This document shows positions 17,068 through 26,043 of a stretch of DNA of 64,000 nt, piece after piece (within the stretch, counting starts at the first letter, position 1; every line of letters starts with the position of its first letter). A model generated the notes under the pieces. That model was given only the letters and a program-made list of their open reading frames with translations. It was not told the origin of the DNA and did not search any database. Position numbers and translations under genes: made by a program. The DNA comes from Lachnospiraceae bacterium UBA7225 (GTDB taxonomy: Bacteria; Bacillota; Clostridia; Lachnospirales; Lachnospiraceae): NCBI GenBank assembly GCA_002473385.1, contig DKTR01000039.1, positions 77,508-141,507 of the forward strand. The letters are read 5' to 3'.

Positions 17068-18267
17068 CTATTCATTATTTTGCAGCATTTTTATTACGCC
17101 TGCTGCTCCCATTCCTCCGCCTACGCACATGGTCATTAAACCATATGTTCCGCCGGTTCTCTTTAGATAAGAGATTGCTTTACAGGTTAAAATTCCGCCG
17201 GTGCCGCCCAAAGGATGCCCGTAAGCAATAGCACCTCCCATAGGATTTACCTTTTCCCAGGAAATTCCAAGCTTTTCTACACAGGGAAGCGCCTGCGCCG
17301 CAAATGCTTCGTTAATTTCCATCACATCAATATCCTCAATGGAGAGCTGCAGACGTTTTAAAAGACGTGGCACTGCATAGACAGGACCAAGTCCCATCCG
17401 GTCCGGAGCTAATCCCTCCACTGTATATCCCATAAATTCACAAATGGGTTCTATCCCCAGTTCGTCTGCTTTCTGTGCGCTCATCAGAATTACGAAACCC
17501 GCACCATCGGCTACCTGGGATGCATTTCCGGCAGTTACGCGGCCATTTTCCATAAACCGTGCTTCCAGCGTTCCTAAAGCTTCCATGCTGACGTTTCTGC
17601 GCATTCCTTCGTCCATGGTTACCAGAATTTCATTGCCCTCATCATCATGAGCAGACACCGGAATAATCTGATCCTCAAACCATCCTGCATCCTGTGCTTT
17701 TACCGCCATTTCGTGACTGGTTTTAGAAAAGAAGTCCATATATTCCCGTGTAACATTGCACTCTATTGCAACCTTTTCGGCAGTAATGGCAGGCGGATCA
17801 TAAACCTCCGGTCTTGTTCTGAGAAAATAATCATACTTATCCTCTTCATTCGGATACATGATCGTCTTAGTCATGCTTTCCACGCCGCCTGCAGCCACAA
17901 CATCCCGCTCGCCAGCTCTGATAGAGTTGGCGGCAGTGGAGATAGCCTGCAGTCCTGAGCTGCAGATTCTGGATACCGTCAGAGACGATGTGGAATCCGG
18001 CAGCCCTGCCCGGAATGTAATCTGCCTCGCTATGTTGTAATTCTGAAGATGCTCTGGGAAAGCACAACCCGCCACAACTTCTTCAATCTGCTCCGGCTTC
18101 AGTCCAGGTACTCTCTTTATCACCCCGGCCAGGCATTGTCCGGCAAATTCAATTGGATTCTCATTCCGGAAAGATCCCTTTTTTGCTTTGCAGATAGCTG
18201 TTCTTCCATATGCTACAATAACAGGCGCTCTGGCTGAACCAGTAATTTCTGTAACTGTTTTTTCCAT
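17068..18267 (-). CDS. Thiolase (acetyl-CoA C-acyltransferase)
   Basis: A 399-aa classical thiolase. The nucleophile cysteine is in VSRICSSGLQAISTA (about residue 92). The later motifs are NEAFAAQ, GHPLGGTGG (catalytic His) and MCVGGGMGAAG (second catalytic Cys). It condenses or cleaves a 3-ketoacyl-CoA with CoA. All active-site residues are present. In this operon it probably works in the cleavage direction, releasing acetyl-CoA. The upstream SDR could supply its 3-keto substrate (inference). Confidence 0.92.
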   Translation of the reverse strand: MEKTVTEITGSARAPVIVAYGRTAICKAKKGSFRNENPIEFAGQCLAGVIKRVPGLKPEQIEEVVAGCAFPEHLQNYNIARQITFRAGLPDSTSSLTVSRICSSGLQAISTAANSIRAGERDVVAAGGVESMTKTIMYPNEEDKYDYFLRTRPEVYDPPAITAEKVAIECNVTREYMDFFSKTSHEMAVKAQDAGWFEDQIIPVSAHDDEGNEILVTMDEGMRRNVSMEALGTLEARFMENGRVTAGNASQVADGAGFVILMSAQKADELGIEPICEFMGYTVEGLAPDRMGLGPVYAVPRLLKRLQLSIEDIDVMEINEAFAAQALPCVEKLGISWEKVNPMGGAIAYGHPLGGTGGILTCKAISYLKRTGGTYGLMTMCVGGGMGAAGVIKMLQNNE

Positions 18268-18312
18268 TTCTCTCTACTTCCTTTTTGTCAAAATTCGTGT
18301 TTTGTATTTCCA

Positions 18313-19092
18313 CTACAGTTGCCTGATATGATAACCGCCGTCTGCATCAATGATCTGACCTGCGCAAAAGTCCAGTTTTCCGCTGCAAAGAACTGCTACA
18401 CAGTTCCCGATATCTTCCGGAACCCCGAACCGCCTGATTGGAGTCATTCCCTCTTCAATCATCTTACCGAATTTTTCTTTTGAGGCCTCCATCATATCCG
18501 TTAATATCATGCCGGGACGTACTTCAAATACCGGAATGCCATACTCTGCAAGCTTTGCAGCATACAGCTTCGTAGTCATAGAAATAGCCGCCTTAGATAC
18601 GCAGTATTCGCCTCTGTTAATAGAAACGGCATAGGCAGAAACAGAAGACATATTAATGATTCTGGGAGAATAATTTTCAAGCCCTGCTTCTTTAAACGCA
18701 ATCATTCTGTTTGCCGCCAGCTGACACATAAAAAACATAGAACGTGCATTTGTGCCCACTACGCGGTCATAGCTTTCTTCCTTTACCTCCAGCAAATCAC
18801 AGCGATTTAAAGGCGCAACGCCTGCATTATTTACCAATACATCCAGACGTCCATATGTATCGCACACCGTATTAATCAGATTTATCCTGTCTTCTGTGCA
18901 GGTCACATTACATTTAATGTATTCGCAGGAGATACCCTGCTCTTCAAATTCTTTTATAAGCCCAGGCGCTTCATCTCTTGTAGCGCTTAATATTACATGA
19001 TAGCCCTCCTTACCCAGAGCAAAGGCGACACCCTTTCCAATCCCCCGTCTGGAACCAGTGATTACTGCAATTTTTTTATTTATTTTTTTCAT
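18313..19092 (-). CDS. SDR-family NAD(P)-dependent oxidoreductase
   Basis: A 259-aa short-chain dehydrogenase. TGSRRGIGKGVA (residues 13-24) is the cofactor-binding glycine motif, VNNAGVAP the structural NNAG, and a catalytic Ser and Tyr-x-x-x-Lys lie in NMSSVSAYAVSINRGEYCVSKAA. The C-terminal segment (DADGGYHIRQL) is standard. Its place between the thiolase and the metallo-beta-lactamase-fold gene suggests oxidation or reduction of a 3-hydroxy/3-keto intermediate or of a sugar hydroxyl. Confidence 0.88.
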   Translation of the reverse strand: MKKINKKIAVITGSRRGIGKGVAFALGKEGYHVILSATRDEAPGLIKEFEEQGISCEYIKCNVTCTEDRINLINTVCDTYGRLDVLVNNAGVAPLNRCDLLEVKEESYDRVVGTNARSMFFMCQLAANRMIAFKEAGLENYSPRIINMSSVSAYAVSINRGEYCVSKAAISMTTKLYAAKLAEYGIPVFEVRPGMILTDMMEASKEKFGKMIEEGMTPIRRFGVPEDIGNCVAVLCSGKLDFCAGQIIDADGGYHIRQL

Positions 19093-19140
19093 ATATGCCT
19101 CTCATTCTGCTGCATGTACAGCTTCTATATTGCCCTTTGC

Positions 19141-20166
19141 TTACTCCTCTTCCCATACGGAATAAGGATCCCATGGTCTGATTCTTTCACCATACCGTTC
19201 TTTGTTATATTCTCTCATCAGGTTTTGTCCTTTTGGAATCTCATTCCAGTCGGGAGTCATTGGCAGTCCTCTGCGCTCTTTTACCATTGCAAGAACGCTG
19301 GGAAACACTCTTTCCGGCTGAATCCAATGCAAAAATCTGGATACATCAATTTTCTTAGCAAGCTCCAGCGGCGTAATTTCATCATCATAATACTTATTAA
19401 ACTCTTCAATCAGGTTCATCAGATAATCTCTCTGCTCCTGTACAAAATCTGTAGTACAAATCTTTCCATGTCCAGGCACTACAATATCCGGTCTAATCTC
19501 ACTTATAATGCGTTCCAGCACATGCACCCAGTTTAAAATACCCTGTTCACTGTAAGCCGTGCATCCATTGAATACGATATCACCCGTGAAAAGTACTTTC
19601 TCTTTTGGCAAATAGAGAAGCAGATCACTGCCAGAGTGAGCCGGGGCCACATTCAGAATATCTATTTCCATATCATCCAGATGCAGCACCATGTCGCCCT
19701 TTAATTCAATATCAGGCTTAATCCATTCGACGCCAGTCATATCAAAGCCTACCCATTCCCTTGCCAGGTACTGTCCGCCTGCATCCAGTTCCGGGCTGCC
19801 GACACCCAGGCGGCAGATTCTTTTCGGCAGCTCGGGATCTTCCGCCATATGTTCATATTCGCATTTTTCATGCATTATGAAGCAGCTTCCCTTAAATGCA
19901 GTATTTCCAAATACATGATCTGCATTTCCGTGAGAATTTACAACATAGCCCGGAAGTTCTTTTCCTGACAGCTCCTGATACATTTCCTTCATTTCATAAG
20001 CATGCTGTGGGTCGAAAAAGGTATCATACACCAGTCCCTTTCCCTTGTTGATGAATCCGGCATTTGCCCAGCTAATCCCCCTGTAGGGATTAACAGCCGC
20101 AAAAACATTGTCCGCCACTTCAAAATATTTATTAAGCCTTTTCTCATAAATTCTTCCGTATTTCAC
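19141..20166 (-). CDS. Metallo-beta-lactamase-fold hydrolase
   Basis: A 341-aa hydrolase. Metal ligands are in NSHGNADHVFGN (HxxxDH), the histidine of APAHSGSD, the bridging aspartate of LFTGDIVFNG and the final histidine of VPGHGK. The C-terminal 100 residues form an extra helical region. The fold hydrolyses esters, thioesters, lactones or cyclic diketones. In this operon a lactone or thioester is plausible. The start is GTG at 20166 after GGAGG, only 3 bp past the stop of the preceding gene. Confidence 0.82.
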   Translation of the reverse strand: MKYGRIYEKRLNKYFEVADNVFAAVNPYRGISWANAGFINKGKGLVYDTFFDPQHAYEMKEMYQELSGKELPGYVVNSHGNADHVFGNTAFKGSCFIMHEKCEYEHMAEDPELPKRICRLGVGSPELDAGGQYLAREWVGFDMTGVEWIKPDIELKGDMVLHLDDMEIDILNVAPAHSGSDLLLYLPKEKVLFTGDIVFNGCTAYSEQGILNWVHVLERIISEIRPDIVVPGHGKICTTDFVQEQRDYLMNLIEEFNKYYDDEITPLELAKKIDVSRFLHWIQPERVFPSVLAMVKERRGLPMTPDWNEIPKGQNLMREYNKERYGERIRPWDPYSVWEEE

Positions 20167-20169
20167 GAT

Positions 20170-21420
20170 TCAGTTTCCTCCTGCATCACGCTCCAAAATA
20201 TTTTTTATCAATTGACATACCTGAAATTCGGAAAGCAGGCTCTTCATAACATGAGCTTCATGCTTGATCTGTGCAGTAATTTCCGATATCTGCTCCCTCG
20301 TTCCTGCATATCCCATTTTTTCCACCAGATCTCTTACCATACTCGTGCCGGTCCCTTTTCCGTATACCAGTTTCAGATCGGGTCCTCCCACCAATGAAGG
20401 CGCATAGGGCATCGTATACTGTTCACAGTGATCAGGACGCATTTTGTTCATCGTATCAACAGGCAGACCGGAACCCAGCACGTAAACGCCTTCTCCGATA
20501 ACAGGCTGCGTGCGGTCGATAGGCACCTTGGAAATTGCTTCAATCTTTTTGCTTAGAGGATACAGCATTTCCAGATTAATGTCCGTTTTAACGCCCATAT
20601 TCAAAGCCAGATTTAATGCAATTTCAGGCAGAGATGCATTTCCCACACGTTCACCAAGTCCATTCATTGCACAGTGGATACAATTTGCACCAGCCGCAAC
20701 TGCTGCCAGGGAATTTGCTGTAGCCAGACCGTAATCATTATGGAAATGTGCATCCAGTCTGATATCCGGTCCAATCCATTCTCTGAATTTCCCAATCATA
20801 TACTGTACTGCCCAGGGAAGCGTAAATCCAAATGTATCTGCAAACACAATCTCTGTAGCGCCTGCTTCAACGTCCGACTTAATTACCTTCTCTAAAAAAC
20901 TAAGATCAGATTTCATACAGTCCCAGGGACCGGTACTGACTACCAGACCGAGACTTCTGGCATATTTAATCGCGTCAGTATACTGTTTAACCAGCTGATC
21001 CTCGTCCGTAACGCCCAGCATATATTTCGCTGTAAACATATTGCCGGGTCCCTCGATACTAATTTTATAAACGCCGCACTTTGCCGCGGTGTCAATGTCT
21101 GATTTTTTGGCGCGGGCCAGAGACATGACCTTTGCATGCTTCAGCACACCAGGTCTGGCCAGCTCGGTAAGAGCTTCTCTGTCTTCCGGTGAAACCACAG
21201 AAAACAACTCAATCGAATCCACGCCCAGACAGTCCAGATCCTTTGCCAGTTCAATTTTTTCCTCTGCACGAAATACACAACCCGGAGTCTGATCGCCTTC
21301 GCGAAGTGTCACATCATGGATTAATACCCTGTCCTGCATATGAAAATCTTTGCGTACCTCATCAATATAGTTATATTTAGGTATCCAGTACTTTTCTGTT
21401 TTTAAGTCCTCTACATTCAT
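20170..21420 (-). CDS. DRE-TIM metallolyase (HMG-CoA lyase / homocitrate synthase type)
   Basis: A 416-aa TIM-barrel enzyme. IHDVTLREGDQTPG carries the metal and catalytic Arg/Glu of the DRE motif (here TLREGDQ), DAHFHNDYGLA gives the metal-binding H-x-H, and NGLGERVGNASLPE is the conserved C-terminal barrel motif. The family makes or breaks C-C bonds next to a carboxylate or thioester (isopropylmalate or homocitrate synthesis, HMG-CoA lysis, 4-hydroxy-2-oxoacid aldol cleavage). There are no leucine or lysine biosynthesis genes around it. With two thiolases in the operon, a catabolic lyase role is preferred. Confidence 0.8.
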   Translation of the reverse strand: MNVEDLKTEKYWIPKYNYIDEVRKDFHMQDRVLIHDVTLREGDQTPGCVFRAEEKIELAKDLDCLGVDSIELFSVVSPEDREALTELARPGVLKHAKVMSLARAKKSDIDTAAKCGVYKISIEGPGNMFTAKYMLGVTDEDQLVKQYTDAIKYARSLGLVVSTGPWDCMKSDLSFLEKVIKSDVEAGATEIVFADTFGFTLPWAVQYMIGKFREWIGPDIRLDAHFHNDYGLATANSLAAVAAGANCIHCAMNGLGERVGNASLPEIALNLALNMGVKTDINLEMLYPLSKKIEAISKVPIDRTQPVIGEGVYVLGSGLPVDTMNKMRPDHCEQYTMPYAPSLVGGPDLKLVYGKGTGTSMVRDLVEKMGYAGTREQISEITAQIKHEAHVMKSLLSEFQVCQLIKNILERDAGGN

Positions 21421-21434
21421 TTTCTATGTCCTCC

Positions 21435-22688
21435 CTATATTTCATTTGATAAAATTGTAATAGCGGAAGCCGCCTCACCGTAGAGAATCATACCGCCTGC
21501 ATTTTCGCACAAAGCGTTTTGGGCTCCATCTACCTGACGGGCGCCTGCCTCTCCCCGAAGCTGCAGCACCAGTTCGTTGATCATTGCAAGTCCGGATGCC
21601 GATACCGGATGTCCCCGGGAAATTAAGCCGCCTGATGTATTTACCGGAATCTTTCCGCCAAGCTTTGTCGCACCGGATTCTGTAAAAGCGCCTCCTTCCC
21701 CGGCCTGGCAGAATCCAAGATTTTCCAGGTTCATAATCTCACCAATGATACTTGCATCGTGTACCTCAGCTACATCAATCTGATCCGGCGTCAACCCTGC
21801 TTTTGCATAAGCCATCTTTGCAGTAGTTTCAATTCCGGAAGGTTTTTCATTCAGATCCTTATCCTCCCCGCTGCGGAATATAGAAGCCGCAATGCGGACC
21901 GCACGTTTCTGGATTTCTTCCGGCAGTGTTCTCAAGAACGTTTCGGAACAAACAATAGCAGAAGCTGCACCGTCTCCAATCGGTGCGCACATAGAACGGG
22001 TAAGCGGCCAGGAAACAATATAGTCATTCAGTACATCCTCCACCGTAAGTGGAAATTGATATTGTGCTTTGGGATTTAAAGTGGAATGGTAATGATTCTT
22101 GGCCGCTGCTATAGCCAGCTGCTCCTGAGTTGTTCCATAATGAGCCATATGCCATCTTGCCTGATAACCATAAATATCCATGAACGGACTTCTCGGTCTT
22201 TCCGGGAGCCCATCAGGTACCTGCAGAGTCACATATTTTTCACTCCAGCGATCCCAGGCAGCAAACACTTCATCAGAATGTGCCGTATCAATATAACCTC
22301 CAAAAGCCGCCATTGATTTTTTCTTATCTTCATAGACTGTTTTCTCCACCCCCACAGCAAGAGAACAGTCATATAGGCCTGTTAAAATATCTTTATAAGC
22401 TCCATGAAGAGCCAGGGAGCCTGACGCGCAGGCCGCTTCCACATTTGTTACAGGAATACCGTCCATTCCCATGGCTCTCATAGCCAGATGTCCCCGGATA
22501 CCGTGCTGTCCATGAGAATAACCCCATAATCCGTTTGCATAAAATACCGATTGGATGTCCGACTTACTGACACCTGCATCTGCAATGCAGGCTTCCACTG
22601 TCATTTTGGTCAGATCAATGTGGGAAAGATCCATAAATTTTCCAAATTTGGTTGTATCGGATCCGATAATATATACTTCTCTGCTCAT
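21435..22688 (-). CDS. SCP2/archaeal-type thiolase
   Basis: A 417-aa member of the non-decarboxylating thiolase group related to sterol carrier protein X thiolases. VEAACASGSLALHGAYKDI holds the nucleophilic Cys, VAEVHDASIIGEIMNLENLGF replaces the NEAF block with HDAS/HDCF-type, and NTSGGLISRGHPVSASG holds the catalytic His. These enzymes often need a DUF35 partner, which is not present here. They act on branched or unusual 3-ketoacyl-CoAs, and some relatives act as aldolases. Two distinct thiolase classes in one operon suggest two separate C-C cleavages. Confidence 0.85.
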   Translation of the reverse strand: MSREVYIIGSDTTKFGKFMDLSHIDLTKMTVEACIADAGVSKSDIQSVFYANGLWGYSHGQHGIRGHLAMRAMGMDGIPVTNVEAACASGSLALHGAYKDILTGLYDCSLAVGVEKTVYEDKKKSMAAFGGYIDTAHSDEVFAAWDRWSEKYVTLQVPDGLPERPRSPFMDIYGYQARWHMAHYGTTQEQLAIAAAKNHYHSTLNPKAQYQFPLTVEDVLNDYIVSWPLTRSMCAPIGDGAASAIVCSETFLRTLPEEIQKRAVRIAASIFRSGEDKDLNEKPSGIETTAKMAYAKAGLTPDQIDVAEVHDASIIGEIMNLENLGFCQAGEGGAFTESGATKLGGKIPVNTSGGLISRGHPVSASGLAMINELVLQLRGEAGARQVDGAQNALCENAGGMILYGEAASAITILSNEI

Positions 22689-22715
22689 ATGTCCTTCTCC
22701 TCTCGTTTGTTTCTG

Positions 22716-23720
22716 TCAGATTTCTTCCCTGGGTCCAAAGTCGATAGCTGCCAGCGTAGCTTTTCTCCGTTTACAGGGATAAATATTATCCACATCCAGA
22801 TCCGGGATACTGGCAAGGCGCTCCATCTCATCCAGCACGCCGGGCTGCCTGGGACACCAGCCCAGCTCCTTACGGGTCTTTTCACCAGAAGCCATAATCT
22901 CGGCGTTAAAATCTCCTGCTGCCACCCATCCGTCTTCCTTTTCCATGTTTTCCTTACTAATCACTTCCACTCTTCCCTTTAAGCCGCAGGCACGGCTTAC
23001 CGCACGGGCTACTTCCAGCAGAGGCACCGTATCACTTGCGCCCAGATATACGCCGCCCGGTTTGCCCTTATTCAGAGCCAGTACAAACAGATCTGCCAGA
23101 TCGTCTACATGTACATACGATGTAACTGCCTCGCAGGGATACTGTACATGTATCACGCCATGCTTATGAAAGCATTCAAATCTTCTGGGCAAAAGCCCTA
23201 TGTATCCGCCATCTCTTCCATATACGCCAGCAGGGGCAACAACTATGCCACGGAAACCTTCTTTTTCGCCTGCCAGGATTCTGTCCTGTGTTGGCTGGAT
23301 GAAAGCATATACGCCAGGTGCTCTTGCAGGCATAGTTTCATCAATAACCAGATGCTTCACATCCTTGCAGTTTTCCAGCCATCCGCCAATGCCTGCAATG
23401 AGGATGATCGTCTTTCCTGTTCCTACATAAGAATCAATAATACCGTTTACACATTTTGTAAATACATCCTCAACCCCTCTGGTAGTCGTCAGAAATCCTC
23501 CTACTGTCAGAATAAAAGTAGCGTCACAGGATACTGCTGCCTCTCTGGCAACTTCTGCATCTGCGAAAGAACCAGACACAGGTTTTATGCCCCATTCCCG
23601 AAACAGCTCTGCTGTTTCTTCCGTCCTGGCAAGTCCTACCAGCTCATGTCCCTCTTCCATTAAACGCTCTGCTACAACTGCTCCAATGTAACCACTGAAA
23701 CCAATACCAAAAATTTTCAT
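22716..23720 (-). CDS. NAD-dependent epimerase/dehydratase-like protein
   Basis: A 334-aa extended-SDR fold protein with an N-terminal dinucleotide motif (GIGFSGYIGAVVAERL). The classical Tyr-x-x-x-Lys is not clearly recognisable; APGVYAFIQPTQDRIL may replace it, and VVAPAGVYGRDGG matches the substrate-binding segment. Residues 200-310 resemble NmrA/DapF-like sugar epimerases acting on small molecules. The ATG at 23720 follows GGAGGG and overlaps the ThuA stop (ATGA). It may isomerise or reduce an imported sugar-like intermediate. The reaction is uncertain. Confidence 0.75.
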   Translation of the reverse strand: MKIFGIGFSGYIGAVVAERLMEEGHELVGLARTEETAELFREWGIKPVSGSFADAEVAREAAVSCDATFILTVGGFLTTTRGVEDVFTKCVNGIIDSYVGTGKTIILIAGIGGWLENCKDVKHLVIDETMPARAPGVYAFIQPTQDRILAGEKEGFRGIVVAPAGVYGRDGGYIGLLPRRFECFHKHGVIHVQYPCEAVTSYVHVDDLADLFVLALNKGKPGGVYLGASDTVPLLEVARAVSRACGLKGRVEVISKENMEKEDGWVAAGDFNAEIMASGEKTRKELGWCPRQPGVLDEMERLASIPDLDVDNIYPCKRRKATLAAIDFGPREEI

Positions 23721-24400
23721 ATCAGTAAACCCTCCCTTTCTTCGCTTACCCATTCTATACTTCTGCGCAGAATCTTTACGATCTGCTCATTTTTAAGTTC
23801 TTCAAAATCACTAATCGCGTCAATACATACTACACGTCCCAGACAATATTCGCAGGTCCATCCTGCCAGCTCACTGTTTTTGTTATGCTCATATTCAAAC
23901 AGAATGCTTCTCTTCAGAATCATAGGTGTCATAGGGCTAAAGTATCTTGGTCCCGGCATTTGTGACTCAAATCCCCATGAATACGGAGCACTCTCAGTCT
24001 CAAAAGTATCGATTCCATCCATAATCACATGATCCGTAGATCCATGACGCCGGAAAACACGCAGTTTCTTCCCATTCCTGCCGGACTTCACCGCTCCTGT
24101 CAGATGCGGCAGGCTGTACTTCTCATTTAAAGAAATTCCGCTGTGAACTGCCAGCAATCCACCGCCACCGGCCACATAAGAAATCAGCGCTGCACCGCTT
24201 TCCACCCCCGCCTCTCTGCTCCATTTTTCATCTAAAGAAACACAACTGCTATATTCCTTCAATCTGTCATAAGTTACTTCTCTGCTGTCCCGAATCATAT
24301 CAAAGCAACCGTCATCCTTTAATATCCGGCGGGCAGCTTCTGCAAGTTTCTCTCTTTCTGCCGCATCCTTTTCCGCCGTCAGCAATAATATTTTTTTCAT
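23717..24400 (-). CDS. ThuA-like protein 1
   Basis: A 227-aa ThuA-domain protein with a glutamine-amidotransferase-like fold. GGGGLLAVHSGISLNEKY corresponds to the ThuA loop where class I amidotransferases have their cysteine; here it is histidine/serine. The start at 24400 follows CGGAGG; the open frame to 24439 has no ribosome site. ThuA proteins accompany oxidoreductases that make 3-keto-sugars in several sugar-utilisation loci, but their reaction is poorly defined. Followed by the epimerase with a 4-bp overlap. Confidence 0.75.
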   Translation of the reverse strand: MKKILLLTAEKDAAEREKLAEAARRILKDDGCFDMIRDSREVTYDRLKEYSSCVSLDEKWSREAGVESGAALISYVAGGGGLLAVHSGISLNEKYSLPHLTGAVKSGRNGKKLRVFRRHGSTDHVIMDGIDTFETESAPYSWGFESQMPGPRYFSPMTPMILKRSILFEYEHNKNSELAGWTCEYCLGRVVCIDAISDFEELKNEQIVKILRRSIEWVSEEREGLLI

Positions 24401-24435
24401 CGACTTTCCTCCGACTGTCTGTAGTTTTCCATTAA

Positions 24436-25098
24436 TCACACCTCTTCACCTGCTGCCCATACGCCGCATCGATAAAGCAGTTTCCGATAGATCTCATTTT
24501 TGAATGTAACTTCATTATGACCTGGTACCAGACAGATCACCCTTCCCTTAGCAAACCGGCGGGTCCATCCTGCAGGCCGTTTACAATAACTGTTGCAGTC
24601 TGGCGCTCCAAATGTGTACCACAGAAAAATATTCATATCTGCATAAGGATTTAAATCAAAACAATAAGGTTCCTCTGACAAATAAAACGGTTTCATATCT
24701 CCCAGGACCGGATTTTCCGTTCCGTCCCCTTCCGTATCCGGTTCATACGCCAGTGTTTTATACGGAGGATGTCCTGCAAAGGTTCCGCCATACAACTGCG
24801 TTAGTTCATAAAATTCACCCTTTAAACCGCCGCAGTGAATCATCATAACGGTACCGCCGTTTGCCGCAAAACGGATAACCATTGCCGCCAGCTTTGCACT
24901 TCTGGTGTGCATCCATCCATCAATATAGTCAATCAAAATATCGTACTGATTCAGTTCTTGTTCTGTCAGCCTGTCATAGTCTGTGCGTACATCGATTTCC
25001 ATAACATCTCTCAATGTTTCACAGATCTGGAGATCCACACCCTTCATGGTGTGATATCCCGCTCTTTCATAATCCCCGCATAAAATAGCCCGTTTCAT
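24436..25098 (-). CDS. ThuA-like protein 2, first gene of the long operon
   Basis: A 220-aa ThuA-like protein. NGGTVMMIHCGGLKGEFYELTQLYGG corresponds to the ThuA loop with a Cys (HCGG), unlike its neighbour, and the C-terminus has RRFAKGRVICLVPGHNEVTF. The start is ATG 25098 after TTGGAGGG; the open frame to 25206 runs across the intergenic promoter region. It is the first of thirteen co-directional genes with gaps of at most about 60 bp. It is divergent from the LytTR regulator gene. No good consensus promoter is visible on the minus strand, which fits activator-dependent transcription. Confidence 0.72.
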   Translation of the reverse strand: MKRAILCGDYERAGYHTMKGVDLQICETLRDVMEIDVRTDYDRLTEQELNQYDILIDYIDGWMHTRSAKLAAMVIRFAANGGTVMMIHCGGLKGEFYELTQLYGGTFAGHPPYKTLAYEPDTEGDGTENPVLGDMKPFYLSEEPYCFDLNPYADMNIFLWYTFGAPDCNSYCKRPAGWTRRFAKGRVICLVPGHNEVTFKNEIYRKLLYRCGVWAAGEEV

Positions 25099-25141
25099 TG
25101 TGTCCCTCCAATTCTGTTTCGTATTCCTTTCTAAAATCGTA

Positions 25142-25170
25142 TCGACTTTTTTAAAAACCCATGCTATAAT
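25142..25170 (+). promoter_or_regulatory. Promoter of the LytTR response regulator
   Basis: TCGACT (25142-25147), 17-bp spacer, TATAAT (25165-25170). The -10 is perfect and the -35 partial. It lies 49 bp before the start codon. Confidence 0.6.
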
Positions 25171-25218
25171 GAAAACTAATATTAAATTGTATTCATTTTT
25201 GTACAAAGGAGCGCCATT

Positions 25219-25995
25219 ATGCTAAAAGCAATGCTCGTGGATGACGAACAGCCCACACTTGATAATCTGTTATTTATACTGAAGTCCTTTCCTGAAATTT
25301 CCGTAGCTCTTTCTACTACGGATCCGGGAGCTATTCTGGACGCACTGCCCCTGACACAGCCCGATGTGGTGTTTCTGGACATCAATATCCCCTTGATCAA
25401 TGGGTTTGAGCTTGCCGAAAAAATAAACGAAATCTGTCCAAAATGTCTGTTAGTATTTATTACCGCTTATGATCAGTATGCACTGGAGGCTTTCGGCGCT
25501 AATGCCGTAGGCTACCTGCTGAAGCCTGTGACAACTTCAAAAATGCGCAAAACAGTAGAACGTCTCCTGTCCTTAAGCAATATGGAAGGTCCTTCCAGAC
25601 ACTCGGAATCCTCCGCCATACTTTCCCCGGAAAAAGCAGAATCAAAGCAGGAAATGAATGATAATGTAATCAAGATTCCTGTATACAACAGCAATAACAT
25701 CCAGATGATTGATCCCAAGGATGCTCTTTTCTTTACTGTTATCGCTCATGACGTGTTTCTGGTCACTGCCAAAGGAAAATATCGTGTTCGCAATTCACTA
25801 AATTATTGGGAAGAGAAATTAAAAGACCGGCATTATTTCCGATGTCACAGGGGATACTTAATTAATCTGGATAAACTAAATTCAGTCTCCCCCATGTTCA
25901 ACAGCACCTACATGATCAAAATGCAGGGCAGTTCTGAAGAAGTGGTAGTCAGCAGAAATTATTCTGCCAAATTCAGAGAACTTTTAAATCTGTAA
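25219..25995 (+). CDS. LytTR-family response regulator
   Basis: A 258-aa regulator. The receiver domain (1-120) has the acidic pair D8/D9, phospho-acceptor D54 (VVFLDINIPLING), Thr82 and K102 (YLLKPV): a complete active site. The LytTR DNA-binding domain (about 150-256) has the HRGYLINLDKL motif. The cognate kinase is presumably the LytS-type protein at 27479-30040. It is transcribed alone, ends at a bidirectional terminator, and is divergent from the 13-gene operon. Likely targets are that operon and the aldo/keto reductase-permease operon, upstream of which a direct repeat lies (inference). Confidence 0.92.
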   Translation: MLKAMLVDDEQPTLDNLLFILKSFPEISVALSTTDPGAILDALPLTQPDVVFLDINIPLINGFELAEKINEICPKCLLVFITAYDQYALEAFGANAVGYLLKPVTTSKMRKTVERLLSLSNMEGPSRHSESSAILSPEKAESKQEMNDNVIKIPVYNSNNIQMIDPKDALFFTVIAHDVFLVTAKGKYRVRNSLNYWEEKLKDRHYFRCHRGYLINLDKLNSVSPMFNSTYMIKMQGSSEEVVVSRNYSAKFRELLNL

Positions 25996-26005
25996 ACTGT
26001 AAATG

Positions 26006-26043
26006 TCAGCCACCAGCTTGAAACTGATGGCTGATATTTTTTA
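26006..26043. terminator. Bidirectional terminator between regulator and sensor binding protein
   Basis: The stem TCAGCCACCAG / CTGATGGCTGA is followed on the plus strand by TATTTTTTATTTTT. On the minus strand it follows the binding-protein stop. Confidence 0.7.
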
